Assembly (NCBI GenBank): GCA_000828835.1
Contig: AP014633.1
Coordinates: forward strand, 1,674,001-1,738,000
Direction of reading: 5' to 3'
Length of the DNA stretch: 64,000 nt
DNA from: Thioploca ingrica
GTDB lineage: Bacteria > Pseudomonadota > Gammaproteobacteria > Beggiatoales > Beggiatoaceae
The notes under the pieces were generated by a model. That model was not told where the DNA came from, searched no databases, and saw nothing but the letters and a program-made list of their open reading frames with translations. The position numbers were made by a program, and so were the translations under genes. The first letter of the stretch is position 1. Each line of letters opens with the position of its first letter. This document shows, in pieces, positions 55,152 to 64,000 of the stretch.

Positions 55152-56237
55152 ATGTTTGAAGAATACCGGATCATTGATGCGGATTGCCATGTATTAGAAC
55201 CGATTGATATGTGGGAAACTTACTTGGAACCCGCTTTTAAAAGTTATGCGTTATCGAACAACCTAGAAGTTTTGGGAGAAAAGATTTATTACAAGATTTC
55301 CCAGGAACTCAGTTTTCGTGGTCAGATTGCCAGTCTACGTGACTATATGGTTTATGGTGTTAATAGCTATGATCCGCAATCCACTGTCAAAGCAATAAAA
55401 AAGATGGGTGCTGATATGGCATTCCTCTATCCCACTGTAGGACTTTGGCTATTAGCAATAGATACCATGGAACCCAAATTGGCTGGTGCATTCACCCGTG
55501 CTTACAATAACTGGTTACGAGATTTTTGCAATTATGATCCCCAATTACTGCGGGGAGTGGGTGCCATTAATTTGCATGATCCTGAGGAAATGGTACCCGA
55601 ACTGCGTAGAATTGCTAAATTTGGTTGGAAAGCAGTATTTTTACGCCCGAATCCCATTAAAGGGCGAATGTTGAGTGATCCCGTTTATGAACCGTTTTGG
55701 AGCGAATGTGAGCGGCTAAAAATTACCGTCAGTTTGCACGAGGGGACTCACGCTAGGGTACCTTCTGCGGGTGCCGACCGGTTTAACAGCCGCTTTGCTA
55801 TGCACGCCTGTTCGCATCCCCTCGAACACATGATGGCTTTGTTAGCCTTAATTGAAGGGGGTGTTTTAGAACGTCATCCGCATTTACAAGTGGGTTTCTT
55901 GGAATCCGGTTGTGGTTGGTTACCTTACTGGTTGTGGCGACTCGATGAAGTGGAATACAAACATTTCGCTTGGGAAGTCAAAGACAATGTCAAAATGAAA
56001 CCTTCTGACTATTTTCGCCGCCAGTGTTTTATTGCCATTGAACCTTCAGAACCTTATCTAGTTGATCTGATTAATTATATTGGTACCGATAATATCATTT
56101 TAGGCTCTGATTATCCCCACATTGATCATGATCCCAATATCATCGCCAATCTAATCGCCTTAGAAGATAAGCTGGCTAAACAAACTATCCAAAAGATTTT
56201 ATGGCATAATCCTTGCCGATTTTACCGGCAGGAATAG
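55152..56237 (+). CDS. amidohydrolase-2 family metal hydrolase
   Basis: 361 residues from the ATG at 55152, where the family N-terminus (YRIIDADCHVLEP) begins; a longer frame lacks a good start. It has the TIM-barrel plan of PF04909: DADCHV in place of the HxH motif, VSLHEGTHARVPSAG in the middle, HACSHPLEHMMALLALI, and GSDYPHIDHDP near the end as the metal Asp motif. Members decarboxylate or hydrolyse aromatic acids or amides. It follows the YcaO gene after a 458-bp gap that contains a strong palindrome, so it may or may not belong to the RiPP locus. An amidohydrolase is used in bottromycin maturation, which makes the neighbourhood notable. Confidence 0.85.
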   Translation: MFEEYRIIDADCHVLEPIDMWETYLEPAFKSYALSNNLEVLGEKIYYKISQELSFRGQIASLRDYMVYGVNSYDPQSTVKAIKKMGADMAFLYPTVGLWLLAIDTMEPKLAGAFTRAYNNWLRDFCNYDPQLLRGVGAINLHDPEEMVPELRRIAKFGWKAVFLRPNPIKGRMLSDPVYEPFWSECERLKITVSLHEGTHARVPSAGADRFNSRFAMHACSHPLEHMMALLALIEGGVLERHPHLQVGFLESGCGWLPYWLWRLDEVEYKHFAWEVKDNVKMKPSDYFRRQCFIAIEPSEPYLVDLINYIGTDNIILGSDYPHIDHDPNIIANLIALEDKLAKQTIQKILWHNPCRFYRQE

Positions 56238-56357
56238 CTAGACGCTGTGGTATCAATGCAGCGTAGAGATAATCAACTCTATCTGCATCTTCACTATTCC
56301 CCTCGACACTTCTCCATCAGCAATTGATTCAGATTAACTTAGATAAGATTAAGTACT

Positions 56358-59300
56358 ATGTTCACAATCAGTGGCTATCAAGTTGTAACTAAACTCTACG
56401 AAAGTGCGAATTCTCTGGTTTACCGAGGATTTCGAGAATCCGATAACCTGGCGGTTATTTTGAAGATACTCAAGGAAGATTATCCTACCCCGGCGGAACT
56501 CACCCGTTACAAACAAGAATATGAAATTACCCGGTCGTTAAATTCCAATTACCTGATTAAAGCGTATGGTATGGAAAAATACCAAAATACGTTGGTCATG
56601 TTTTTGGAAGATTGTCAGGCTACCCCTTTAAATCAGTTACTGACTGAACAACAGTTGCCCATGGAAGCCTGGCTTGATATGGCTATTAGAATGACCGAGG
56701 GTCTGGGTGAAATTCATACGGCTAATCTTATTCACAAAGATATTAACCCAGCTAATATTGTCTTTAATCCCCACACCAACCAACTCAAAATTATTGATTT
56801 TGGTATATCCAGCCAATTCTCCCGAGAGAATCCTACTATCAAAAATCCGGAAGTATTAGAAGGGACGTTAAGTTATATGTCCCCAGAGCAAACGGGGCGT
56901 ATGAACCGCAGCTTGGATTACCGCACTGATTTTTATTCTCTCGGTGTGACCCTGTATGAATTATTCACCGGACAATTACCTTTTAAAACTAGCGACGCTT
57001 TAGAATTAGTCCATTGTCACCTGGCTAAAAAACCACAACCCCCTCACGAAGTGAATTCAGCTATTCCGCCAGCGATTGCCAATATTATCATGAAATTATT
57101 GGAAAAAAATGCTGAAGACCGTTACCAAAGTGCTTGGGGCATTAAAGCCGATCTCGAAGTTTGCCAACAGCAATGGCAGACGATGGGGCATATCGAAACT
57201 TTTGCCTTAGCACGTCATGATATTTCTGACAAATTTCAAATTCCGCAGAAACTATATGGCCGTAGTCAAGAAATTGAGACCTTAATGAGCGCTTTTGCGC
57301 AAGTGAGTCAAGGACACATTGAAGTGATGCTGGTGGCGGGTTATTCAGGTATCGGTAAATCTTCACTGGTACAAGAGATTTATAAACCGGTAACTCAGCA
57401 TCGCGGCTATTTTATCGCCGGTAAATTTGATCAATTTCAACAAAATGTGCCTTATAAAGCGGTGGTCAATGCGTTTAGTGAATTAGTACGGCAACTGTTG
57501 ACCGAAAGTCACCCACAATTGCAAAGTTGGCGAAAGCAACTCCTGAAAGCACTCGGTACTAATGGTCAAGTGATTATCGATGTCATTCCCGAAATCGAAC
57601 TGATTATTGGACCGCAACCCCCTGTTCAAGTGCTGGCTGCCATTGAAGCCCAGAATCGGTTTAACCTGGTTTTTCAATCATTTGTTCACGCCCTGTGCCA
57701 AGCCGAACACCCGCTGGTTATTTTTTTGGACGACTTACAATGGGTTGATCCGGCGAGCCTCAGATTGATTGAATTAATGCTCACGGATGAAGCACTCCAT
57801 CATTTATTTTTAATTATGGCTTATCGGGACAATGAAGTATTTCCCACCCACCCGTTTATGATGGCGTTGGAGCGGCTGCGTAAAACCCAAATCAATCTTA
57901 ATCAGATTACTTTAACGCCACTGAATCTCGATCAGGTTGCCCATTTGCTCGCTGATACCTTGCACAGTGGACTACAAGTGGTGAACTCGCTCGCTGAGTT
58001 GATCATGCGCAAAACCGGCGGTAATCCTTTCTTTGTCAACCAATTTCTGCAAACGCTGTATCAAGAAGATCTGCTCACCTTTTATATCCCTAAAACCGGC
58101 GATTACGGTCAGTGGCAATGGAATGTTGACCAAATTGAAGCGCTCGATATTACCGACAACGTGGTCGAACTCATGTTGTCCAAACTGAAGAAATTACCCA
58201 TTCGCACTCAACAAGTATTGCGTCTCGCGGCTTGTATCGGCAACCGGTTTAACCTGCAAACGTTGAGTATTATCGATGAAAAACTGGTCAAAGAAACTTT
58301 CCAAGATTTAATGAGCGCTATTCAATTCGGTCTGATCTTACCCACTTCGGAGTTGGAAATGACCGAGGCGGATATTTTGAGTTCTAATCTCCTCGTGCTG
58401 AATTTCAAATTTTTGCACGACCGCGTCCAACAAGCTGCCTATGCTTTGATCGATGATGACCAGAAAAAAGCGGTTCACCTAAAAATTGGTCAACTGCTAT
58501 TGGCCAAAATTTCACCTCAAGAACGGGCAGAAAGGATTTTTGAAGTCGTTGATCATCTGAATAGAGGACGAGAATTGCTCACTACGGCAGCCGAGAAAAT
58601 TCAGTTGGCTACGCTGAACTTGGAAGCCGGTCAAAAAGCCAAGGAAGCGACCGCTTATGCGGCGGCTGGTGCCTATCTCACTCAGGGGATAGAGAACTTA
58701 ACCGCTCACTGTTGGGAAGAACATTATTCCCTCACGTTAGCTTTACACCAAGAATTAGCGACGGTTGCGTATTTAAATGGACAGTTTGACCGTTCTGAAG
58801 CGTTGATTAATTTAACGCTCAGTCACGCTCAATCCGTGCTAGAAAAAGCCGAAACTTATTATCTATTGATTGTACAGTATACTTTGAGAGCGCGATGTTT
58901 GGACGCGATCCAAATTGGTCGGCAAGCCTTAGCTTTAGTGGGTATTTATCTGCCGCAAGATAATTTACCCGCTGCGGTTGAAGTTGAACTGGCTGCAACC
59001 GCAGTAATCTTAGCTGAACAGGATTTAGAATCTTTATTTAATCAACCCCCGGTCACTGATCCTGAAAAGAAAGTCGCGCTCAAATTATTAGCCAACTTAG
59101 CTGCACCCACTTTTGTCGCTGATCAGGCGCTGTTTCCCATTATTAATCTCAAAGCGTCCAATCTTTCCCTGCGATATGGTCCATCCCCGGAATCGCCTAT
59201 TGGCTATGCTAATCATGGCTTGGTTCTGGTTTCTCGTGGTCAATACCGAGCTGGCTACCAATTCGCTATGTTAGCTCAAAATTTAGTCGAAACAACCAGC

Positions 59301-61643
59301 AACTTGAGTCAACAATGTAAAATTGCCTTGATCGTCAGTACCGAAATTGGTATTTGGGTCAACCACCTACGCTGGGCAGATGGCCTATTAGATGCAGGAT
59401 ATCAAGCGGGTCTCGCTTCTGGAGAAATCCAATGGGCAGGCTATATTTTAATGTACAAACTGCTCAATGGCTTTTTTCAAGGTAAAAACCTCCCCGAATT
59501 GTTAGCCCATGTGCCTAATTATTTGCACTTCAACCAAAAAACAGCCAATAACTGGTCAATTGATATTATGCTGGGTGCCCAAGCCGCTATGCTCAACTTG
59601 ACTGGGGAAACAGCAGACCAAACGGATTTTACTACCCCTGCCATTGGTAGCCAGGAACAGTATATTAAAACCTGTGAATCGCACCAAAGTTTCCTAGCCA
59701 TTTGCACTTATCAGATTTTAATGGCGCAAGTCCTTTACCTTTATGAATATTACCAAGCAGCGCTAGAGCATACTTTTGAAGCAGAAAAACTGTTAGTTTA
59801 TGCGGTGGGTCATAACCAGTTAGTCGAGCAAAACTTTTATCAATCGCTGTGTTTAGCGGCTTGTTATCCAACGGCTTCAGCCGGAGAGCAAACCCAGTAT
59901 TGGAATAAATTAGTATCCAATCAAGCCCAAATGCAAATCTGGGCGGAACATTGTCCAGAAAATTCGTTACATAAATATCAGCTCGTGGCTGCTGAAATGG
60001 CTCGCCTGCAAGGTAACGAAATGGAAGCCTTGGATCTTTACGATCAAGCGATTCAATCGGCGAGTCAACACGATTTTGTTCACAACGAAGCCTTAGCTAA
60101 TGAACTAGCAATGCGCTTCTGGTTAAGCAAGGGTAAGAAAGAAATTGCCCGAGTCTATCTGAAAAAAGCCCACTATGGCTATCAGTTATGGGGTGCTAGC
60201 CGTAAAGTTGAGCATTTACAGCAAAAATACCTCTATTTACTGGAAAAAATAGCTAAATCCAGCCTTCAAAGTCTCGATATTACCACCGTCCAAACGACCA
60301 CTAGCCATCTTGGTGAAACCTTAGATTTAGCTACCGTGATGAAAGCTTCTCAAGCCATCTCTAGTGAAATCGTCTTAGATAAGCTGCTCACCACCATGAT
60401 GAATGTGGTGATCGAAAATGCCGGTGCTCAACACGGTTTTTTACTGGTGGAAAAATCCGGACAATGGTTAACTGAAGCCAGTGGTGCCATTGATAACACC
60501 CAAACGCCTACTCCAATGGCGACTCTAGCTGAAAGGTTGCCCATCAGTATCATCAACTATGTGGCACATACTCACCAAACCGTCGTGCTCAATGATGCCC
60601 AGCGTGATAATCAGTTTGGTAAAGATAACTATATCATTAACCAACAACCCAAATCGATTCTGGCACATCCACTGCTTAACCAAGGCAAACTCACCGGTAT
60701 TCTCTATTTAGAAAATAATTTGACCACCAGTGCTTTCACGCCGAAGCGATTACAAATATTAAATATGTTGTCGGCTCAAGTGGCGATCTCCATTGAAAAT
60801 GCTTATCTTTACAATAATCTGGAACAGAAGGTGGTCGAACGAACTCGAGAACTTTCTGAAACTTTAACACGTCTTAAAGCGACTCAAGCGCAGTTGATTG
60901 AGTCGGAAAAAATGGCTTCGTTAGGTAATCTCGTGGCGGGAGTTGCTCATGAAATTAATACCCCTCTCGGTATTGGTATCACGGCGGCTTCTACTTTAGA
61001 GCACAAAACCAAAGTGACGGCGATTTCATTTGAAAACAAAGAATTGAAAGGATCCGCGTTAAAAACCTATTTAGAGGTTGCCACTCGGAGCAGCCAGATG
61101 ATTTTGAGTAACCTAGAGCGCGCCGGTAGATTGGTACAAAGCTTTAAACAAGTTGCCGTTGATCAGACTCACCTCGATAAACGCAAGTTCACGGTTAAAA
61201 AATATATCAAGGATACTTTAACTAACTTAACACCCCATTTAAAACAAACCTCGCATCAAATAACGATTAATGGGGAGGATAACTTAGAAATGAATAGCTA
61301 TCCGGGCGCTTTTTCACAAATCATTACTAATTTGGTGATGAACTCCCTTTATCATGCTTATCCAGATAATCGAATGGGTCAACTCACTTTTGATTGCTAT
61401 TCTGAATCAGAACGACTGACTTTAAAATATAAAGATGACGGTTGTGGTATTCCAAAAGAGAATCTGGGCAAAATTTTCGAACCTTTTTTTACTACGCGTC
61501 GCATTCACGGGGGAACTGGGCTAGGATTACATATTGTTTACAATCTCGTCACGCAAAAATTGAAAGGGACTATCCGCTGCGAAAGCGAGATCAATAAAGG
61601 GACTACCTTTATTTTGGAGTTACCGACTCAATTAACCGAATAG
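56358..61643 (+). CDS. giant hybrid Ser/Thr kinase - ATPase - GAF - histidine kinase
   Basis: 1761 residues. Residues ~1-270 are a Ser/Thr protein kinase (Lys36 in VILKIL, HKDINPANIV with Asp128 and Asn133, DFG at 147). Residues ~300-640 are an AAA/STAND ATPase: GYSGIGKSS Walker A near 330 and VIFLDDLQW Walker B near 457. Residues ~640-1300 are helical repeats of TPR type. A GAF domain runs about 1330-1490, and the last part is a histidine kinase: VAGVAHEINTPLG with His1531, N-box NLVMNSLYHAY, DDGCGIP, and GGTGLGLHIVYNL. Membrane segments are absent, so it is a cytoplasmic sensor. It is 9 bp ahead of a receiver-cyclase gene. Similar hybrids are known in cyanobacteria and large-genome bacteria; the signal is unknown. 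Confidence 0.95.
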   Translation: MFTISGYQVVTKLYESANSLVYRGFRESDNLAVILKILKEDYPTPAELTRYKQEYEITRSLNSNYLIKAYGMEKYQNTLVMFLEDCQATPLNQLLTEQQLPMEAWLDMAIRMTEGLGEIHTANLIHKDINPANIVFNPHTNQLKIIDFGISSQFSRENPTIKNPEVLEGTLSYMSPEQTGRMNRSLDYRTDFYSLGVTLYELFTGQLPFKTSDALELVHCHLAKKPQPPHEVNSAIPPAIANIIMKLLEKNAEDRYQSAWGIKADLEVCQQQWQTMGHIETFALARHDISDKFQIPQKLYGRSQEIETLMSAFAQVSQGHIEVMLVAGYSGIGKSSLVQEIYKPVTQHRGYFIAGKFDQFQQNVPYKAVVNAFSELVRQLLTESHPQLQSWRKQLLKALGTNGQVIIDVIPEIELIIGPQPPVQVLAAIEAQNRFNLVFQSFVHALCQAEHPLVIFLDDLQWVDPASLRLIELMLTDEALHHLFLIMAYRDNEVFPTHPFMMALERLRKTQINLNQITLTPLNLDQVAHLLADTLHSGLQVVNSLAELIMRKTGGNPFFVNQFLQTLYQEDLLTFYIPKTGDYGQWQWNVDQIEALDITDNVVELMLSKLKKLPIRTQQVLRLAACIGNRFNLQTLSIIDEKLVKETFQDLMSAIQFGLILPTSELEMTEADILSSNLLVLNFKFLHDRVQQAAYALIDDDQKKAVHLKIGQLLLAKISPQERAERIFEVVDHLNRGRELLTTAAEKIQLATLNLEAGQKAKEATAYAAAGAYLTQGIENLTAHCWEEHYSLTLALHQELATVAYLNGQFDRSEALINLTLSHAQSVLEKAETYYLLIVQYTLRARCLDAIQIGRQALALVGIYLPQDNLPAAVEVELAATAVILAEQDLESLFNQPPVTDPEKKVALKLLANLAAPTFVADQALFPIINLKASNLSLRYGPSPESPIGYANHGLVLVSRGQYRAGYQFAMLAQNLVETTSNLSQQCKIALIVSTEIGIWVNHLRWADGLLDAGYQAGLASGEIQWAGYILMYKLLNGFFQGKNLPELLAHVPNYLHFNQKTANNWSIDIMLGAQAAMLNLTGETADQTDFTTPAIGSQEQYIKTCESHQSFLAICTYQILMAQVLYLYEYYQAALEHTFEAEKLLVYAVGHNQLVEQNFYQSLCLAACYPTASAGEQTQYWNKLVSNQAQMQIWAEHCPENSLHKYQLVAAEMARLQGNEMEALDLYDQAIQSASQHDFVHNEALANELAMRFWLSKGKKEIARVYLKKAHYGYQLWGASRKVEHLQQKYLYLLEKIAKSSLQSLDITTVQTTTSHLGETLDLATVMKASQAISSEIVLDKLLTTMMNVVIENAGAQHGFLLVEKSGQWLTEASGAIDNTQTPTPMATLAERLPISIINYVAHTHQTVVLNDAQRDNQFGKDNYIINQQPKSILAHPLLNQGKLTGILYLENNLTTSAFTPKRLQILNMLSAQVAISIENAYLYNNLEQKVVERTRELSETLTRLKATQAQLIESEKMASLGNLVAGVAHEINTPLGIGITAASTLEHKTKVTAISFENKELKGSALKTYLEVATRSSQMILSNLERAGRLVQSFKQVAVDQTHLDKRKFTVKKYIKDTLTNLTPHLKQTSHQITINGEDNLEMNSYPGAFSQIITNLVMNSLYHAYPDNRMGQLTFDCYSESERLTLKYKDDGCGIPKENLGKIFEPFFTTRRIHGGTGLGLHIVYNLVTQKLKGTIRCESEINKGTTFILELPTQLTE

Positions 61644-61652
61644 TAGTAAAAC

Positions 61653-63236
61653 ATGACTAGACAAGACGATACCCCTAAAAATCCAAACAATTTCACTGAA
61701 ATCGATGCCATTTGGGAGAGTGATAATGAAGCAAATGACCTATTCGCGACTGACGATGAATTGATTTTAGCGGATGAATCGGCTGCTGAAAAAGATGAAT
61801 TATTTTTGGCTGCCGAGGGTGAAGAAGAGGAAACTCATCATGAACCTCAACCCGAAGAAAAAAATTGGATTGTTGATTCTCATGATACGGATACTTGGAA
61901 AGTGATGATTGTTGATGATGAACGTGAGATCCACGAAGTGACTCAGTTGGCTTTAGATGGCTTTGTGTTCCAAGGCAAAGCGCTCACCTTTCTGTCCGCT
62001 TATTCTGGCGCGGAAGCTAAAGCTTTGCTCGATACTCACCCAGATACTGCCGTTATTTTTCTCGATGTGGTTATGGAAGAAAATGATTCCGGTTTACAGG
62101 TCGTCAAATACATTCGTCAAACCCAGAAGAATAATTTGGTGCGAATTATTCTCCGTACCGGTCAACCCGGACAAGCTCCAGAACAATCCGTTATCGTTAA
62201 CTACGACATCAATGATTACAAACTCAAAGTAGAACTGACTCAACAGCGGTTGTTTGTCAGCATGGTTGCGGGTCTCCGTTCTTATTATGACTTATTAAGA
62301 ATTGAACTGAATAAAATCGTTTTAAAACAGTTAAATGAACAATTGCGCCAAAGACTTCTTGAACGTCAGCAAGCCGAACTGGAACTCAAGGAACTCAATG
62401 CCAAACTGATTGAGTTCAATCAAGCTTATGAACGTTTTGTCCCGAGCGAACTTCTAGGATTACTCAATAAAAAAAGTATCATTGACATTCAATTAGGTGA
62501 TCAAATTGAAAAGGAGATGACGGTATTATTTGCGGATATTCGTGGCTTTACCACTTTATCAGAGGGAATGACACCACAAGAGAACTTTAACTTTATCAAT
62601 AGTTATCTCAGCCAAATGGCACCGATTATTAAGCAATATCATGGTATTATTGATAAATATATTGGTGATGCTATCATGGCACTGTTTCCTAACAATGCGG
62701 ACGAAGCTATGCAAGCCTCGATTGAGATGTTAAAAACCCTGGTTCGCTACAATCAAGGTCGGAAAAGAGCGGGTTATCAACCCGTTAAAATTGGCATTGG
62801 AGTGAACACCGGGGCATTGATGTTAGGAACATTGGGTTATCAAAATCGAATGGATGGAACGGTGATTTCCGACGCCGTTAATTTGGCTTCTCGCCTCGAA
62901 GGGATGACCAAGATGTATGGTTCAAACTTATTAATTTCAGGAAATACCTATTCTTGTTTAAATGATACCTCACAATACGTCATTCGAATGTTAGATACCG
63001 TCATGGTCAGAGGTAAATCCAAACCCATAACGGTTTATGAAGTTTTTGACGGTGAAGATCCGGCGATTATTGAATTAAAAATGCAAACTTTAATCGATTT
63101 TGAACAGGGATTAGCCCATTTTTTTCAAAAAGAATTTACTCAAGCAATGAGTTATTTCAAGTCTATTTTACAAGTTAATCCCCAAGATAAAGCAGCACAA
63201 ATTTATTTAACCCGTTGCGAAAGATTTTCACAATAA
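61653..63236 (+). CDS. response regulator with class III nucleotide cyclase output
   Basis: 527 residues. Residues 1-75 are acidic and disordered. A receiver domain runs about 83-210: VMIVDDEREIHEV with the acidic pocket and VIFLDVVME with phospho-acceptor Asp138. A helical coiled-coil linker (~225-265) leads to a class III cyclase, ~280-460: VLFADIRGFTTLSEG with the metal Asp, and YIGDAIMALFP with the second metal Asp; IGIGVNTGALMLGTLG and SDAVNLASRLEGMTK are also present. The C-terminus is TPR-like. Adenylate versus guanylate specificity cannot be settled by eye. The close 9-bp gap to the hybrid histidine kinase makes it the probable phosphorelay target, so the pair would turn a signal into cAMP or cGMP. 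Confidence 0.94.
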   Translation: MTRQDDTPKNPNNFTEIDAIWESDNEANDLFATDDELILADESAAEKDELFLAAEGEEEETHHEPQPEEKNWIVDSHDTDTWKVMIVDDEREIHEVTQLALDGFVFQGKALTFLSAYSGAEAKALLDTHPDTAVIFLDVVMEENDSGLQVVKYIRQTQKNNLVRIILRTGQPGQAPEQSVIVNYDINDYKLKVELTQQRLFVSMVAGLRSYYDLLRIELNKIVLKQLNEQLRQRLLERQQAELELKELNAKLIEFNQAYERFVPSELLGLLNKKSIIDIQLGDQIEKEMTVLFADIRGFTTLSEGMTPQENFNFINSYLSQMAPIIKQYHGIIDKYIGDAIMALFPNNADEAMQASIEMLKTLVRYNQGRKRAGYQPVKIGIGVNTGALMLGTLGYQNRMDGTVISDAVNLASRLEGMTKMYGSNLLISGNTYSCLNDTSQYVIRMLDTVMVRGKSKPITVYEVFDGEDPAIIELKMQTLIDFEQGLAHFFQKEFTQAMSYFKSILQVNPQDKAAQIYLTRCERFSQ

Positions 63237-63447
63237 CCCTAAAAGGATTATACTCTTAACCAGTCCACGTAGGGTGGGTTACGCTGTCAAAGGGGGGAAG
63301 ATTATGGCTAAATTTAATGACATGGTCCTACCAGTGCTAATGTCGTCCAGAGCTCATTGCTTACGTGGGGTTACTGCCATTAAATTAAGATCTCCTTGTC
63401 ATTCTCACAACAGTGACAATCCACTTGCTGAAAAGCGGGCGATAATT

Positions 63448-63789
63448 CTATTTTTTAAAAATAAAATACACTGCACCTAATAAACAAAAGCCAGCCCATA
63501 AATAATTTATGGAAATTTTCTCTTTCATATAAAACAGCGAGAAGGGCAAAAACACACTCAAGGTGATGACTTCCTGAATAATTTTCAACTGACCCAAAGA
63601 AAGCACGGTATGACCTATTCGATTAGCCGGTACCTGAATGAGATATTCAAAAAAAGCAATTCCCCAACTCACCATAGCAGCGATAAGCCAAGGTTTATCA
63701 TTCAAATTTTTCAGATGGGCATACCAAGCAAAGGTCATAAAAACATTACTGAAAATTAATCCAATAACGAGAAATAGGATGTGTTTCAT
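63448..63789 (-). CDS. DUF486 (DMT-like) small membrane protein
   Basis: 113 residues with four membrane helices, filling the whole length: LVIGLIFSNVFMTFAWYAHL at the start, WLIAAMVSWGIAFFEYLIQVPANRIG in the second (residues ~34-58), VITLSVFLPFSLFYM in the third and LWAGFCLLGAVYFIF at the end. The FEYLxQVPANRIG stretch and the loop GHTVLSLGQLKIIQEVITL are marks of DUF486. It is a relative of small multidrug transporters, without proven function. Single gene. Confidence 0.92.
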   Translation of the reverse strand: MKHILFLVIGLIFSNVFMTFAWYAHLKNLNDKPWLIAAMVSWGIAFFEYLIQVPANRIGHTVLSLGQLKIIQEVITLSVFLPFSLFYMKEKISINYLWAGFCLLGAVYFIFKK

Positions 63790-63852
63790 AACGGGAATTC
63801 AATATAACTACCTAATTTAAAATATATAAAAATTAACTCAACTTGACATAAA

Positions 63853-64000
63853 TTAATCAACTAACTGGCGCAACTGTTTAGGTCTGAGCATCCAATTTAA
63901 GATAGCTTGACCCATTTCTATCTGATTAGGAAATTCCAGTGAACAAATAGCGCCTTTTTTCAAAGGCATCCACTGACCGGCTTGTTCCGTTAATAGCCAA
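63853..64000 (-). CDS. C-terminal end of an unidentified gene (cut by window edge)
   Basis: About 49 codons open to the window edge in the minus strand, ending in VD and TAA at 63853-63855. The visible end reads WLLTEQAGQWMPLKKGAIC and, later, NWMLRPKQLRQLVD. No family can be recognised from this short piece. It follows the DUF486 gene on the same strand if read upstream. The frame is chosen because another frame in the same strand stops earlier. Confidence 0.5.
   Translation of the reverse strand, partial: WLLTEQAGQWMPLKKGAICSLEFPNQIEMGQAILNWMLRPKQLRQLVD

Overview
The window reads as a chromosomal segment of a gammaproteobacterium with moderately AT-rich DNA. The gene orders recA-recX-alaS and exbB-exbD-lpxK-trm112-like, the many short palindromic repeats, and the large secreted C25-peptidase, RCC1-repeat and beta-propeller proteins together suggest a large sulfur bacterium of the Beggiatoa/Thioploca type. 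That placement is inference from gene content, not a search.

Layout. 1-3140 (minus): start of alaS, recX, and a recA split by a mini-intein. 3497-13076 (minus): an envelope block with a C25 (gingipain-type) protease, a small secreted protein, a large exported protein overlapping a CreD-like membrane protein, a stunted P-type ATPase with a changed actuator loop, and a DUF945 protein. 13080-13492 and 25947-26361 are two oppositely oriented ~414-bp copies of a structured, mobile HEARO/omega-RNA-like element with no endonuclease gene; each sits between a Shine-Dalgarno sequence and its ATGA start. Between them lie a TrpB2-type tryptophan synthase, a class-3 lipase, two tandem secreted RCC1-repeat proteins, infA, a minus-strand lpxK/ExbBD/Trm112/LMW-PTP set, thiL, a CPA2 antiporter and a macro-domain-like protein.

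26364-43026 is mainly housekeeping: DUF4124 and DUF302 proteins, a methyltransferase with a regulatory domain, an orphan possibly phage-derived protein, an octaheme-class cytochrome, fmdB-aspS, and an alpha-glucan block (glgC, GH57, malQ, pgi) that could interconvert sugar phosphates and glycogen, followed by a succinate-semialdehyde dehydrogenase. 43198-44313 is a scar: a 52-bp tandem duplication, a decayed IS630 transposase and a 118-bp MITE-like palindrome.

44376-63236 holds the accessory genes: a 1083-residue beta-propeller protein, a translationally coupled DUF6502/DUF5666 pair, then a probable azole-forming (TOMM/LAP) RiPP locus with a putative precursor, a fused cyclodehydratase (E1-like plus YcaO), a divergent Dyp-type peroxidase and a downstream amidohydrolase. 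No SagB-like dehydrogenase is visible. A 1761-residue Ser/Thr kinase-ATPase-GAF-histidine kinase is followed 9 bp later by a receiver-nucleotide cyclase, probably its output partner. The window closes with a DUF486 protein and the end of an unidentified gene. No rRNA, tRNA, CRISPR array or prophage was recognised.
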